Positions 10,401-17,986 of a stretch of 31,938 bases of DNA are shown here, piece after piece. This DNA comes from Fidelibacterota bacterium (GTDB lineage Bacteria; Fidelibacterota; Marinisomatia; SCGC-AAA003-L08; D37C17). The notes beneath the pieces are model-generated. The model did not search any database. It saw only the letters and a program-made list of their open reading frames with translations, and was not told where the DNA came from. Positions within the stretch are counted from its first letter, which is position 1, and each line of letters opens with the position of its first letter. The stretch spans positions 1-31,938 of the forward strand of contig PANV01000043.1 of NCBI GenBank assembly GCA_002707765.1, in the 5' to 3' direction. The position numbers were made by a program, and so were the translations under genes.

Positions 10401-13400
10401 TCAATATCTTGGTGCATTAGAGGCTACTGCAGGTAAAGGTGAAAGGGGAGCTATTGATGTAGCCAACGCTAGAGAGATACAAAGGCTTATAAAAGAACAG
10501 GCTGCAGATGATGGTAACTACAATGTAGACGCAGAAGATATTATGTCTATGCAGTTAGGCACCACTGATATTCAAGGTGGTGGTAACAAGTCATTAACTG
10601 CATTGGTTATGGAAAATGCTGCTGCTAATCAAACTCCTGACAATATAGACCAGCTTGCAGTAACAAGAGCTTTGGCTTTTGATGTGCTAGCTACCATTGA
10701 AAATGCAGAAAAAAGATTAAGAAGGCAGTTACATAACATCTTTGGTGAGATGGATGGCTTTGATATCACTACTGCTGTTGGTAGAGATGAACAAGTATAT
10801 GTTAAAGGTGCTAAAAATAAATCAACTAAAAGGTTTAGATCTCTTAACGCTAAGAGAAAAAGAGATAATGTTAATAGACAATTAACAGGACGAATTAAAC
10901 AAATAGAGGATTTAGAAAAACAAGCTGACTCTATTATGAAGAAAACTCTTGGCAAACAAGGTCAATCTTCAACTCTTAAACAATCTCCAAAAGAGATGTC
11001 TATTAGAGAGATAGCTGATGAAACTAAAGTAAGTAAGAAACAAACTGCTAGAACTAAAGACCTAACTGCTGAACTGGTACAGAAACTTTTATCTGATCCA
11101 GAAGTTCCAGAGTTTTCTGTAATACAAAGGTCAATAGATGCAGATCCTAATATAACAAGATTATCTAATGGTCGTGTTGCAACTACACCTGGAGATTTTG
11201 TTCAGTTACTTCAAGAAGGATATAACCAAGGTTATCAAGCTAGAATGGACTACGCTATGTATGTTCTACGAGGTCAGCCTGATGGTCTAAATCTAATGCC
11301 TAGAAAAGCACCAGTCAAAAGAATGGTGATGAAAGAGGTAGAACAATCTAAAGGTGTCAGTGGAGAGAACGGGATTCCTGCTAGAACTCCCGTCTACATA
11401 AAAGAATTTTTAAGAAAGGTTACACATAGAGATCCTCTTGTTGAGAACAACGCTAGAACATTTACATATAGGTTATTAAATATTCTAGGTAAAACTCAAT
11501 ATGATAAGAATGCTGCTAATAACTTCCTAACTATGGATGATGTTGGTGGTTTATTCCCAGAAAGTTATTTTGGTGCTAACTATGGTACATTTGAACACGC
11601 TAACAATGGAGAAGTATTAAATATAGTTAGAAGAACTGCTAGAAAAATTGCACAAAATTTAAAAAGCGGTAAGAGTAAAATTGAATATCCTAATACAATA
11701 GCTGCTCGTAAACCTGTTGGTAGAGAATATACCGTCATAGACGAGGTTGGTTACTTAATGTACCACTCTGCTATTGATGAAGAAGGTAAGATTAATATTA
11801 ACAATGCTTATAAAGAAGCACTTGAACTTGGTGAAGCTCGTGCAGTTAAAATATCTGAAAGTTTTAATGTTCCAAATCCTCAAGGTGCTGCAGTTAAATG
11901 GTTCATTGATGGATTTAATGACATCTTATCTCAAAAAACTACAAAGAGAGAACTATACAATAACCTATCAGGCTCTGCCTTATTAGAAGATAGTCTTGAT
12001 TCTGTAACTGAACATTCAGCTTATCTTCTTAACAAGATGATAGGTAATAAAAAATTAAGACAAAGATATAGATACCTAACTTACTTTGGAGATATGCACT
12101 ATGATGCAGCTTCAGTACACCCAATCAAAAGATCCGTAGACCAAACTGGTAATAGTGGTACTCTACATCTAGCTAAGAAATATGCTTCTGAAACTATATC
12201 TAGTTTTAGTGATGCTGCTGATTTATCACATCGTGAGTTCCTAAACGCTAGGTCTACAGACAACCTATTAGATTATGTGTTCTATCACGGAACACCTAAT
12301 GGTGATGCTTTCAATAAATACAAAGGTGCTCGTGGACCAAAACCATCTAATGCTGATTCATTATATGGACCAGGTGTCTACTTAGCAAAAGATCCTACAG
12401 CATCAGAAACATATGCAAGATTTACTCACAAGAACTCTTTGAAAGCTATGGTTGATTCTGATGATCCAGATGTAATTGCTATTACAGATGAAATCATTAA
12501 TGACATAATGGAAAACAACTATAAGCTTAACGATATATCTAGATCTTATGCTGGTAGAGATATAAGAAAAACAACTCTTAATCGTATGGATGAAATGGAA
12601 GCAGGTATTGTTGAGCCTGTTGATGGTGATCCTGCATATACTATGTTGCAAGATGCACAGGTCTACGAAAGACTTATGCTTAAAAACGAAGAGCTGTTTG
12701 AAAGATTAGGTCAATTTACCAAAGTAAGAAGAAATCCTAAAGTTGTTCCTATGTTTGTTCGTGCAGACAATATGTTTGATTTTAGTGAGAACGCTACATA
12801 TTCAATAGGAAGTGGGGAACCAAATGATATTGGGTTCTTTATGAAAGAATTAAAAACTTCTGGTCTTTTCAAAGATCAAGAAATGACAAGGATGTTAAAT
12901 GAATTCAGACTACAAGGTGAAATGGATGGTTCTGATTTCTATCAAAACCTTGTAGATACATTAACAACATCTGGTCGTTCTGAAGCAGAAGCCAAGACTT
13001 TAATTACCAGAGCATTTGGTGAACTTGGTTATGATGGATTCTTAATTACTGAACCACACCCAGTAACTAATGATGTTGTAGACGCAATAGTAATACACAA
13101 TAATAAATCTTTAAGAACCGTTGATGCTGATGTTGAGGATAGTGTAGTAAACCCTGAGTTTGCTTCTAATATGAATGACAAACATCAATCATTGAATGGT
13201 CAATTATTACAAGATGTTGTTGAACTTAATAAAAGACTGGAAGATTCTGACTATGTAAACATAGGATCAAAGGCACAAAAACTAGGTATGCCAGATGCTT
13301 TACAGGGTTTTGTTAAGAAAACTTTGAGAAAAGAAGCTATAGATACTGATGATGTTGAGGTAATTGAAAAGAATTACTCTACAAACTTTATTAGTGAAAA

Positions 13401-15984
13401 CTCTGCACACCTAAGAAAAATAGGTGCAGCTTGGTTAGGTAATTTAATTAAACCTAAAAATGGACCAGGTCTATATCAGATGCACGCAGCAGACTTGGCT
13501 AAAAGAATACAACCAGTTATGCAGATGTTACAAAAATTACCAGACTATGGTAATCCAGTTAAGAGATACATAAATAAAACAGCACCATTCTTTCAAGCAA
13601 TACCTTTATTAGGTAGAGCAGTTCCTGAAAAAGCTGTTGCTCCTCCTGCATCTCACAAAAGAATCATAAGAGCTATGAGAGCTGGAGATATAAGCAACCT
13701 TAATGATGCAGAAAAACAAATAGCAAATCATTTAGTAGGTCTATTTAAAACTGAACTAAATGATTTACACAATCTTGGTATACCAGTTGGTGATGTTACT
13801 CTTCGTAATGGAACTAAATATTATGTACCACAGATATGGAATGCAGATATTGTAAGAGAAAATCCTAAAGCTTTTGTAGAATCTCTACAAAGATTTATTA
13901 CTCGTGAAAAAAGAATGGAAGGTAAGACTGTAGATCCTAGAGAGATAGCTGAAATTGCATCTAATATGATGAATAGAATCATAGACACAGATGGTAGAAT
14001 TGATGTTGATGTAGATGCTAGAACTTCAGGTATTACAAGTGATCCATTCTATCAAAGATTTATTACACTAAACAAAGATACTTACCCTGAGTTTGCAGAT
14101 TATCTAGTAGATGATCTTGAAGGTATTATTACTAAATACTTTGACAAGACTACTAGAAAGAAACTTATGGCTAAAAACTTTGGTGCTGGTGGTCACGGAC
14201 TAAACGCATATACGGTAACTGCTAAGTTAGGTGTAGACGGTGCTGCTGATATACTAAGTGAAAATAAACTTATAACTATGCCTAGGTCTACAGGTGATGA
14301 TGTACTTGAAGTATCACACATAGTTATACCTACACCTAATCAAATAGAGCGTGCTCATTTAAAAGAAATACTTAGGGATATACAAGCAAGCTTAATTAAC
14401 ACTAACACAAATACAGTCCACGCAAGAGTAGATGCAGCTAGACGAAGGTTACTTGCTCTTACAGACACTGGTAGCTTAAACCCAGGTCAAATGGCTAACT
14501 TAAAAATAAGAATAGACGCAGTTGTTAATGGTCTAAAAGATTTCCCTGGAGGTATGTCAGAAGGATCTGAAGGATTTATAAGAAGTATTAATGATGTGCT
14601 AGAAAGACGACCAATGTCTGATAGTAGAATGTTAAACAATGTAAGTAAAAAGATGAGAGCGTTTAACTCTGTATCTCTACTTGGTTGGACAACATTAACA
14701 TCTATACCTGATATGGCATTACCTTTAATTAGAACTGGTAATTTCAAGGGCTGGATGAAAGCTTGGAAAGATGTAACTTTGGGTAGCCCAGAGTATAGAC
14801 AAGCAGCTAAAGACATAGGTGTAGGTGTTGAAAACCTAATACACGATAGAATGACCCATATGGCTGGTGATGGATCTCAACAATTCCAACACGCCTTCTT
14901 CTATGGTACTGGTCTACAGAGTTGGACAAACTTTATGAGAGAGGTATCTGCTGTAGTTGGTTACAATACATTCAAAGCTGAAGCTGATATGGCACAAAAA
15001 CTTATAGCAAGAGGTCAAATAGATAGTCCAGCATATAGAAAATCTTTAAGATTGTTAAAAAGATATGGTCTAGAAGCATATGCTAAACCTGGTTCTAGAC
15101 GAATGGCTGATATGAAAACTGTAGCCCAAGATGATAACTTTAGATACGCTACAATGAGGTTTGTAAACGAAACAATCTTTACCCCAGATCCAAATGATGT
15201 ACCTCTTTGGGCACAACATCCTATTGGTTCAATGGTATTCCAACTTAAATCATTCCCATTAATGATGATGCGTATGGTTTTTGGTGAAGGTGGTGTAGTA
15301 GACGAAGCTTGGAAATACAAAAACTTTAAACCGATGATAGCTTTATTAACTGTCGGTGGTGGTTTTGGTATGATGGCTAATACTATAAAAGATTACACTC
15401 TACAGAGAGGTGGAGAAGATGGACGAGAAGCAGCACTAAGAGAAAGAAAATTCAGTAAAACAGCAGTGGGTGAAACATTTAAAGTATTCACTGGTGTTGA
15501 AGGTGAAGATGCAGACAGATGGTTACAAGAAAACCTAGGCAAAGATGCAGATAAATTCCTTGGTCACTACTTAGAGGGTATAGTTGCTTTAGGTGGTCTA
15601 GGTCTACTAGCAGAATTATTCTTTAACACAGCAGCACAAGCAGACAATAGATACTATGGTGCGGCTAGAATGGTGTCTGCGATTGGTGGTCCATCAACTG
15701 GTGTATTGTTTGATGCAGCAGCTAATGTTGGTGGTGGTATAGAATTAGCTAGAGAATCAATACCAGGAGTAGAAGGAGATGGTAGTAACTCATCAAAAAG
15801 AGCATTCATAAGAACTCTATTAAGAAGAATACCAGTAGCTGGTGGTAATAAAGTATTCACAGAAGGTGGTACTGACTTACTAGCAGGAGAACAAACTGGT
15901 CGTAGATCACAATCTGAAGGCGGAAATGTATTTGATGCTATGAAGGCTAGCGACTTTGATAAGTTGTTTTCAAAATTTAAATAG
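7426..15984 (+). CDS. Giant virion polyvalent protein, C-terminal portion: zincin, ADP-ribosyltransferase and membrane module
   Basis: This is a reading frame of 2,852 codons continuing from 4021-7425; the first standard start is a TTG at 7831, without a ribosome site. Numbering below runs from 4021 through the TGA. A metallopeptidase (zincin) signature lies at 1835-1839 (VLHELGHW), with a probable third ligand at E1891 (SSPSEFF). An ADP-ribosyltransferase-like fold follows: YHGTP at 2755-2759, GPGVYLAKDP near 2783-2792, and GYDGFLITE at 3003-3011. The C-terminal 500 residues hold hydrophobic stretches near 3550 (SVSLLGWTTLTSIPD), 3771 (PMIALLTVGGGFGMM) and 3855 (IVALGGLGLLAELFF). Zincin plus ART in one very long phage protein is the hallmark of 'polyvalent' proteins thought to be delivered with the DNA to blunt host defences. 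Whether both domains are active is unknown. Confidence 0.8.
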   Translation, partial: VYKLVSDTDIHNKVQKSGKELVDGKYEKISNLTYERIEAPEGTAGIGDAVTGKVYQSKSDIPADNVTDTTATYKQVRQALKDLRKRFTHSTPKEKAGNENLVYKSGKNYNIALAQRDLRAINKSLSELRNQAESPLVKLQIKGLLNDKKRIKAQIKDLGGDPRAKTLNRKALANIKKAHMEGVAEDKAIAKQKIEEYTGKPLDEVDEEIAQEIVDQDVNAEAIQLKMKDELNELVSELTSGQISKEDYDLGVSSIINRMIQLGKESPDTKPVGRNKPDVVDFKGYEVDVNNHFKIKNIDGIADAQNIFFLGKRIGRIMKRGDVYEVHSNELDTVHRFASSDFAKRSLPEMFEVQVLQAGKSGKLATSNLTDTGSTKNFRRKDHTKTNTYENAAEEPQSNPVDDTVKPTEVEQNADPRLNTFLSQYLPKVPKGRALSIYLETGEYANTIRTPSQKQLDGSSVFDVLKKQSKENYIIGTVDANADGALARLESFEPMTDIGQAFRVVDKTPKQKQITNTKGDISMEPGAVGLQRASNVKLDNKLIPNDAEFKSRHKTVGDVLTSIEILEQTPWSRLKSKGDVQAVIRQLDLLNGIVERHIPRGIKLPNRSRETSWQKFATIMSTANVNQGDINAVLMVMSRMAGTELDAASPNFAIVKGEQMRGAYFGPGSGPNDGSMQNIIGLDLNNINSNGLPPSITVLHELGHWAYNNILDASHKKHFWNTIGKYVTDDGVDLGALKARLPGDPHIGNELSSPSEFFAQQFVQYAIARNKAGTYDEVMSMWKRIGRTVNETIRRWFGVGGNEATPATHLSAIEPDLIPLFQRIFPDRDPVNRYANLLSKFANADQKTKYRLSVLMDLDDVRSKIDKALDGSHEELLSALGGRGLETDRPSAATVLNSFLRNARGKDKVTKRFGNPTRSRKGKHNRKRFFEEGELVDIDGSVPRHRNQSDYHTFTKITDAYWKIINHAKKMRDPRFVDADKKAGKYSQATPSQYLGALEATAGKGERGAIDVANAREIQRLIKEQAADDGNYNVDAEDIMSMQLGTTDIQGGGNKSLTALVMENAAANQTPDNIDQLAVTRALAFDVLATIENAEKRLRRQLHNIFGEMDGFDITTAVGRDEQVYVKGAKNKSTKRFRSLNAKRKRDNVNRQLTGRIKQIEDLEKQADSIMKKTLGKQGQSSTLKQSPKEMSIREIADETKVSKKQTARTKDLTAELVQKLLSDPEVPEFSVIQRSIDADPNITRLSNGRVATTPGDFVQLLQEGYNQGYQARMDYAMYVLRGQPDGLNLMPRKAPVKRMVMKEVEQSKGVSGENGIPARTPVYIKEFLRKVTHRDPLVENNARTFTYRLLNILGKTQYDKNAANNFLTMDDVGGLFPESYFGANYGTFEHANNGEVLNIVRRTARKIAQNLKSGKSKIEYPNTIAARKPVGREYTVIDEVGYLMYHSAIDEEGKININNAYKEALELGEARAVKISESFNVPNPQGAAVKWFIDGFNDILSQKTTKRELYNNLSGSALLEDSLDSVTEHSAYLLNKMIGNKKLRQRYRYLTYFGDMHYDAASVHPIKRSVDQTGNSGTLHLAKKYASETISSFSDAADLSHREFLNARSTDNLLDYVFYHGTPNGDAFNKYKGARGPKPSNADSLYGPGVYLAKDPTASETYARFTHKNSLKAMVDSDDPDVIAITDEIINDIMENNYKLNDISRSYAGRDIRKTTLNRMDEMEAGIVEPVDGDPAYTMLQDAQVYERLMLKNEELFERLGQFTKVRRNPKVVPMFVRADNMFDFSENATYSIGSGEPNDIGFFMKELKTSGLFKDQEMTRMLNEFRLQGEMDGSDFYQNLVDTLTTSGRSEAEAKTLITRAFGELGYDGFLITEPHPVTNDVVDAIVIHNNKSLRTVDADVEDSVVNPEFASNMNDKHQSLNGQLLQDVVELNKRLEDSDYVNIGSKAQKLGMPDALQGFVKKTLRKEAIDTDDVEVIEKNYSTNFISENSAHLRKIGAAWLGNLIKPKNGPGLYQMHAADLAKRIQPVMQMLQKLPDYGNPVKRYINKTAPFFQAIPLLGRAVPEKAVAPPASHKRIIRAMRAGDISNLNDAEKQIANHLVGLFKTELNDLHNLGIPVGDVTLRNGTKYYVPQIWNADIVRENPKAFVESLQRFITREKRMEGKTVDPREIAEIASNMMNRIIDTDGRIDVDVDARTSGITSDPFYQRFITLNKDTYPEFADYLVDDLEGIITKYFDKTTRKKLMAKNFGAGGHGLNAYTVTAKLGVDGAADILSENKLITMPRSTGDDVLEVSHIVIPTPNQIERAHLKEILRDIQASLINTNTNTVHARVDAARRRLLALTDTGSLNPGQMANLKIRIDAVVNGLKDFPGGMSEGSEGFIRSINDVLERRPMSDSRMLNNVSKKMRAFNSVSLLGWTTLTSIPDMALPLIRTGNFKGWMKAWKDVTLGSPEYRQAAKDIGVGVENLIHDRMTHMAGDGSQQFQHAFFYGTGLQSWTNFMREVSAVVGYNTFKAEADMAQKLIARGQIDSPAYRKSLRLLKRYGLEAYAKPGSRRMADMKTVAQDDNFRYATMRFVNETIFTPDPNDVPLWAQHPIGSMVFQLKSFPLMMMRMVFGEGGVVDEAWKYKNFKPMIALLTVGGGFGMMANTIKDYTLQRGGEDGREAALRERKFSKTAVGETFKVFTGVEGEDADRWLQENLGKDADKFLGHYLEGIVALGGLGLLAELFFNTAAQADNRYYGAARMVSAIGGPSTGVLFDAAANVGGGIELARESIPGVEGDGSNSSKRAFIRTLLRRIPVAGGNKVFTEGGTDLLAGEQTGRRSQSEGGNVFDAMKASDFDKLFSKFK

Positions 15985-15993
15985 AGATGAGAA

Positions 15994-16449
15994 TTGGTAT
16001 TTGCAGAAATCATAACAGGAATCACCTTAGTCAATAAAGCAGCTGAACAAATTAAAAAACTTGTGCAGAACGCCAATGATGTATCTAAATTAGCTAAACA
16101 CATAGACGATATGTTTGAAGGCGAAAGCCAAATCAATAAGAAAAGAAACAAAAGAAGTATGTTTTCTGTTCACTCTGTAGCAGAAGAAACAATAAACGCA
16201 AAGCTTGCCAGGGAGAGATTAAATGAAATGGGTCAATTGATAGACCTAAGATTTGGTCACGGGACTTGGGCAGGTATACTAAAAGAAAGAGCAGACAGAA
16301 TACACGCAGCTAAAGAAGAAGCCAAAAAGATAGCACATCAGAAAAGAATACAATACGAGGAGAATATGCAATTGTTCTGGACTATACTTGGTATACTTGT
16401 TGGTGCAGTTGGATTGTTATTTGGTATGTATGTGTTCTTTAAGAATTGA
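15994..16449 (+). CDS. Membrane-anchored virion-module protein of unknown function
   Basis: This encodes 151 residues from a TTG start that follows GAGATGAG and lies 9 nt after the giant ORF. No ATG lies upstream in frame, so the TTG is the best start, with moderate certainty. The first 50 residues form an amphipathic helical region (KAAEQIKKLVQNANDVSKLA). Then come a basic patch (KKRNKRS), a conserved-looking stretch (SVHSVAEETINAKLARERLNEM), a charged helix rich in Ala/Lys/Glu, and one C-terminal transmembrane segment at about 126-148 (FWTILGILVGAVGLLFGMYVF). Similar proteins with the 'EE..NA..AR...EM..LI..R.G' core occur next to structural genes in marine phages, from memory; the function is not known to me. 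The gene ends in TGA-TAA and overlaps the convergent minus-strand operon end. Confidence 0.65.
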   Translation: MVFAEIITGITLVNKAAEQIKKLVQNANDVSKLAKHIDDMFEGESQINKKRNKRSMFSVHSVAEETINAKLARERLNEMGQLIDLRFGHGTWAGILKERADRIHAAKEEAKKIAHQKRIQYEENMQLFWTILGILVGAVGLLFGMYVFFKN

Positions 16450-16531
16450 TAAAGTAATAAACTATAATAGCACCTATAAGTAAAGCACCGATATTATAGA
16501 AGAACATTAATAATCCTAGTTCAGCTGTCAT
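16439..16531 (-). CDS. 30-aa single-pass membrane microprotein
   Basis: This is a tiny gene read leftward. Its ATG overlaps the TAA of the upstream 75-aa gene (TAATG at 16529-16533), and it stops at TAA 16439-16441. The product starts MTAELGLLMFF and is nearly all hydrophobic after residue 4, with no charged residue in the last 25 positions, so it should be a single transmembrane segment with very little outside. Its 3' end overlaps the end of the opposite-strand gene by 11 nt. The case for it being real is the translational coupling, the coherent hydrophobic profile, and a second locus with similar logic (28458-28520). Its position next to the lysis genes suggests a membrane accessory role, but no function can be assigned. 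Confidence 0.55.
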   Translation of the reverse strand: MTAELGLLMFFYNIGALLIGAIIVYYFINS

Positions 16532-16758
16532 TAATCCATACTAGCTATAGAAGTTATTTTCTTTTCACCTGAATACTCGTCTACGACAACAACAGCTTTT
16601 ACTTTTGCACATTGATAACGAGCAGAGCTAGTTCTTTCAGCAAGCCTTTTCATTTTTAAACAGGTTGCCATCTTTTGATCTTGAACATAAAGATGTTCCT
16701 TTAATACATCGTGATTAGGTTGCCCTAAAAACATTAATAAACTAATGACTATTTCCAT
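16531..16758 (-). CDS. Small exported-looking protein with two cysteines
   Basis: This encodes 75 residues. The N-terminus (MEIVISLLMFLG) is a short hydrophobic stretch like a minimal signal or anchor. It is followed by a charged helix with C33 (MATCLKMKRLAERT), then C50 (ARYQCAKVKAVVVV) and an acidic tail. The two spaced Cys after an N-terminal hydrophobic segment suggest a periplasmic protein with one disulfide. It overlaps the upstream TM/coiled-coil gene by 17 nt and is coupled to the 30-aa microprotein by TAATG. Two other genes here (25427-25687 and 28231-28458) share the layout. As the downstream partner of a TM/coiled-coil protein it could be a lysis accessory, but there is no lipobox, so a classical outer-membrane spanin is not supported. 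Confidence 0.6.
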   Translation of the reverse strand: MEIVISLLMFLGQPNHDVLKEHLYVQDQKMATCLKMKRLAERTSSARYQCAKVKAVVVVDEYSGEKKITSIASMD

Positions 16759-17104
16759 TTGCCCTCACTTTGTCTTTGAGTTCTTCTATATCAGCAGAAG
16801 CTTTCTCTAATTGTTTTTCTAAATGTTGTAACATAACTTGATTGTGAATGTTTTTATTTAACAATTCTGTATGTTGATCTGTAGTCTTATAAAGATCCTC
16901 AATCAAGATAAATTGCTCTTTGTCTACGGTAGTTTGTTCTGATGCTTTTAGCAGATCTGCATTCATCAGCTCACGACTTGTTTCTAAAGATGTAAGTCTA
17001 GCTGTTATCTCAGTGTAAGCGAATATTCCCATACTAACCCCAACTATTATCCCTATCATATTTTTAATCGGCATAGCTACTGAGGTACTATCGCTTACTT
17101 TCAT
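16742..17104 (-). CDS. Membrane-anchored coiled-coil protein (spanin-like topology)
   Basis: This encodes 120 residues, with an ATG 5 nt after AAGGAGG, overlapping the preceding stop as ATGA. A transmembrane segment spans about 12-30 (IKNMIGIIVGVSMGIFAYT). The rest is hydrophilic and predicted coiled coil, with regular Leu/Ile spacing (ARLTSLETSRELMNADLLKA ... LEKQLEKASADIEELKDKVR). This N-in single-pass anchor with a long periplasmic helix is the topology of inner-membrane spanins, and the gene sits in the lysis cluster below holin and lysozyme. However, T7-like and marine phages also carry similar TM/coiled-coil proteins of unknown role, and no outer-membrane partner with a lipobox is evident, so the spanin label is only a suggestion. 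Confidence 0.6.
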   Translation of the reverse strand: MKVSDSTSVAMPIKNMIGIIVGVSMGIFAYTEITARLTSLETSRELMNADLLKASEQTTVDKEQFILIEDLYKTTDQHTELLNKNIHNQVMLQHLEKQLEKASADIEELKDKVRANGNSH

Positions 17105-17235
17105 CTGCCTCCTTGTCCACGGTAACGCTTATAGTTTCGCTTTTCGCTTTTGTTCATATTTTTTTTATGTCTACCTATTTTTTTTTTAGATTTAGGTTCA
17201 AAAGTATTTACTCCAAACTTGTGCTTTTTAGCCAC
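17101..17235 (-). CDS. 44-aa basic Lys/Arg-rich protein
   Basis: The GTG start at 17235 overlaps the end of the preceding gene (GAGCGTGGCTAA), and the TGA stop overlaps the next gene's start (ATGA). The product, starting (M)AKKHKFGVNTFEP, is about 40% Lys/Arg and ends KRYRGQGGR. Proteins with this AKKHKFG...RHKK...YRGQGR pattern are familiar as small conserved genes in marine podoviruses, from memory. The charge suggests nucleic-acid or RNA binding, but the role is unknown. The GTG lies only about 2 nt after GGGGGAG, so initiation probably depends on coupling to the upstream gene. The alternative, an untranslated 130-nt gap in an otherwise gap-free operon, seems less likely. Confidence 0.6.
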   Translation of the reverse strand: MAKKHKFGVNTFEPKSKKKIGRHKKNMNKSEKRNYKRYRGQGGR

Positions 17236-17518
17236 GCTCCCCCATAACACGCATTTGTAGACCTTGTATAACTTTAGCCAAAGTCTTACCAGTATCTTCT
17301 AAACTTTTCTGATGTTGCAATTGTGTAGGTGGAACCATTCTATTTTTCATAGCCAATGCTTGAGCTATCTCTAAATTCATAGCTTCAGGTGGTATCATAT
17401 AAGCAGGATTATTCTTGCCACTCATATACCTTTTAAAGATTTCACTTATTTTTTGTGTCATCTGTGGATCTACTTCCGCAGATGTAGGATTAGGGTTAAA
17501 AGCTTGTGGATTCATCAT
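17228..17518 (-). CDS. Small helical protein of unknown function
   Basis: This encodes 96 residues, with an ATG preceded by AAGGAGATTTTATAT, a strong ribosome site. The N-terminal 20 residues are Asn/Pro-rich (MMNPQAFNPNPTSAEVDP). The remainder is predicted helical, with many Met and Gln residues (IAQALAMKNRMVPPTQLQHQ) and a C-terminal helix (LAKVIQGLQMRVMGERG). It has no membrane segment, cysteine or recognisable catalytic motif. It lies between the lysozyme gene (18 nt upstream) and the 44-aa basic protein gene (overlapping by 8 nt), so it belongs to the lysis or late accessory part of the leftward operon. I do not recognise the family. Confidence 0.65.
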   Translation of the reverse strand: MMNPQAFNPNPTSAEVDPQMTQKISEIFKRYMSGKNNPAYMIPPEAMNLEIAQALAMKNRMVPPTQLQHQKSLEDTGKTLAKVIQGLQMRVMGERG

Positions 17519-17536
17519 ATATAAAATCTCCTTGTT

Positions 17537-17986
17537 TTATATATCTATATCAAAAAGCTCTCTTTCCATCGTCCTTCTACGGACTAAACCTTGTAGGATC
17601 TTGCCACCTGCTCTTCTCCACTTAGGAAACTCAGCAGACGCACCCTCATAGTTGCCACGATTTAATTTCATACGCATTGTAGAGCTTTGGAAATTACCAC
17701 TACCAACATTGAATATGAAAGAACATAGGGCAGAGTGCATATTTTCTGTGATTTCTGCAGTAACTAGCTTGTCTATAGCGTAATAACAATGGTCTAGTTC
17801 TTGCCTTAGTAGGTATTCTCCATCTTCTTCTGTGATAGGTGGGTGGGATTTAGTCACTGGCTTTCTTTGTTTATCCCAAGTAGAGCCATAACCTATAGTC
17901 CAACGATTAGCTGGACATAGGTATACGGTAGGAGAAAAACCCTCAAAGTGTTTTATTATATTTAAACCTTCTGCGTTGATCTTCAT
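17537..17986 (-). CDS. Endolysin, GH24 (T4-type) lysozyme
   Basis: This encodes 149 residues, close to the usual 145-165 for phage GH24 muramidases, which cleave the MurNAc-GlcNAc bond of peptidoglycan. The catalytic glutamate is E15 in IIKHFEGF. The active-site strand follows as YLCPANRWTIGYGST (residues 22-36), with Thr30 in the position of the conserved Thr. Further family features are the helical core with ALCSFIFNVGSGNF and the C-terminal RRAGGKILQGLVRRRTMERELF. There is no N-terminal signal or SAR segment, so release should depend on a holin. The holin-like gene is immediately upstream, with a 4-nt ATGA overlap, forming a classic holin-endolysin pair. Confidence 0.93.
   Translation of the reverse strand: MKINAEGLNIIKHFEGFSPTVYLCPANRWTIGYGSTWDKQRKPVTKSHPPITEEDGEYLLRQELDHCYYAIDKLVTAEITENMHSALCSFIFNVGSGNFQSSTMRMKLNRGNYEGASAEFPKWRRAGGKILQGLVRRRTMERELFDIDI

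Noticed and set aside
7831..15984. Independent second giant gene starting at TTG 7831
   Set aside because: There is no ribosome site before this TTG, and the 405 nt between the TGA and the TTG are coding-like in the same frame, so an independent start is unlikely.
15654..16151. Antisense 165-aa frame over the end of the giant gene
   Set aside because: It runs opposite the well-supported giant frame and the next gene, and its Pro/Ser/Leu-rich product looks like antisense of Gly/Ala-rich coding.
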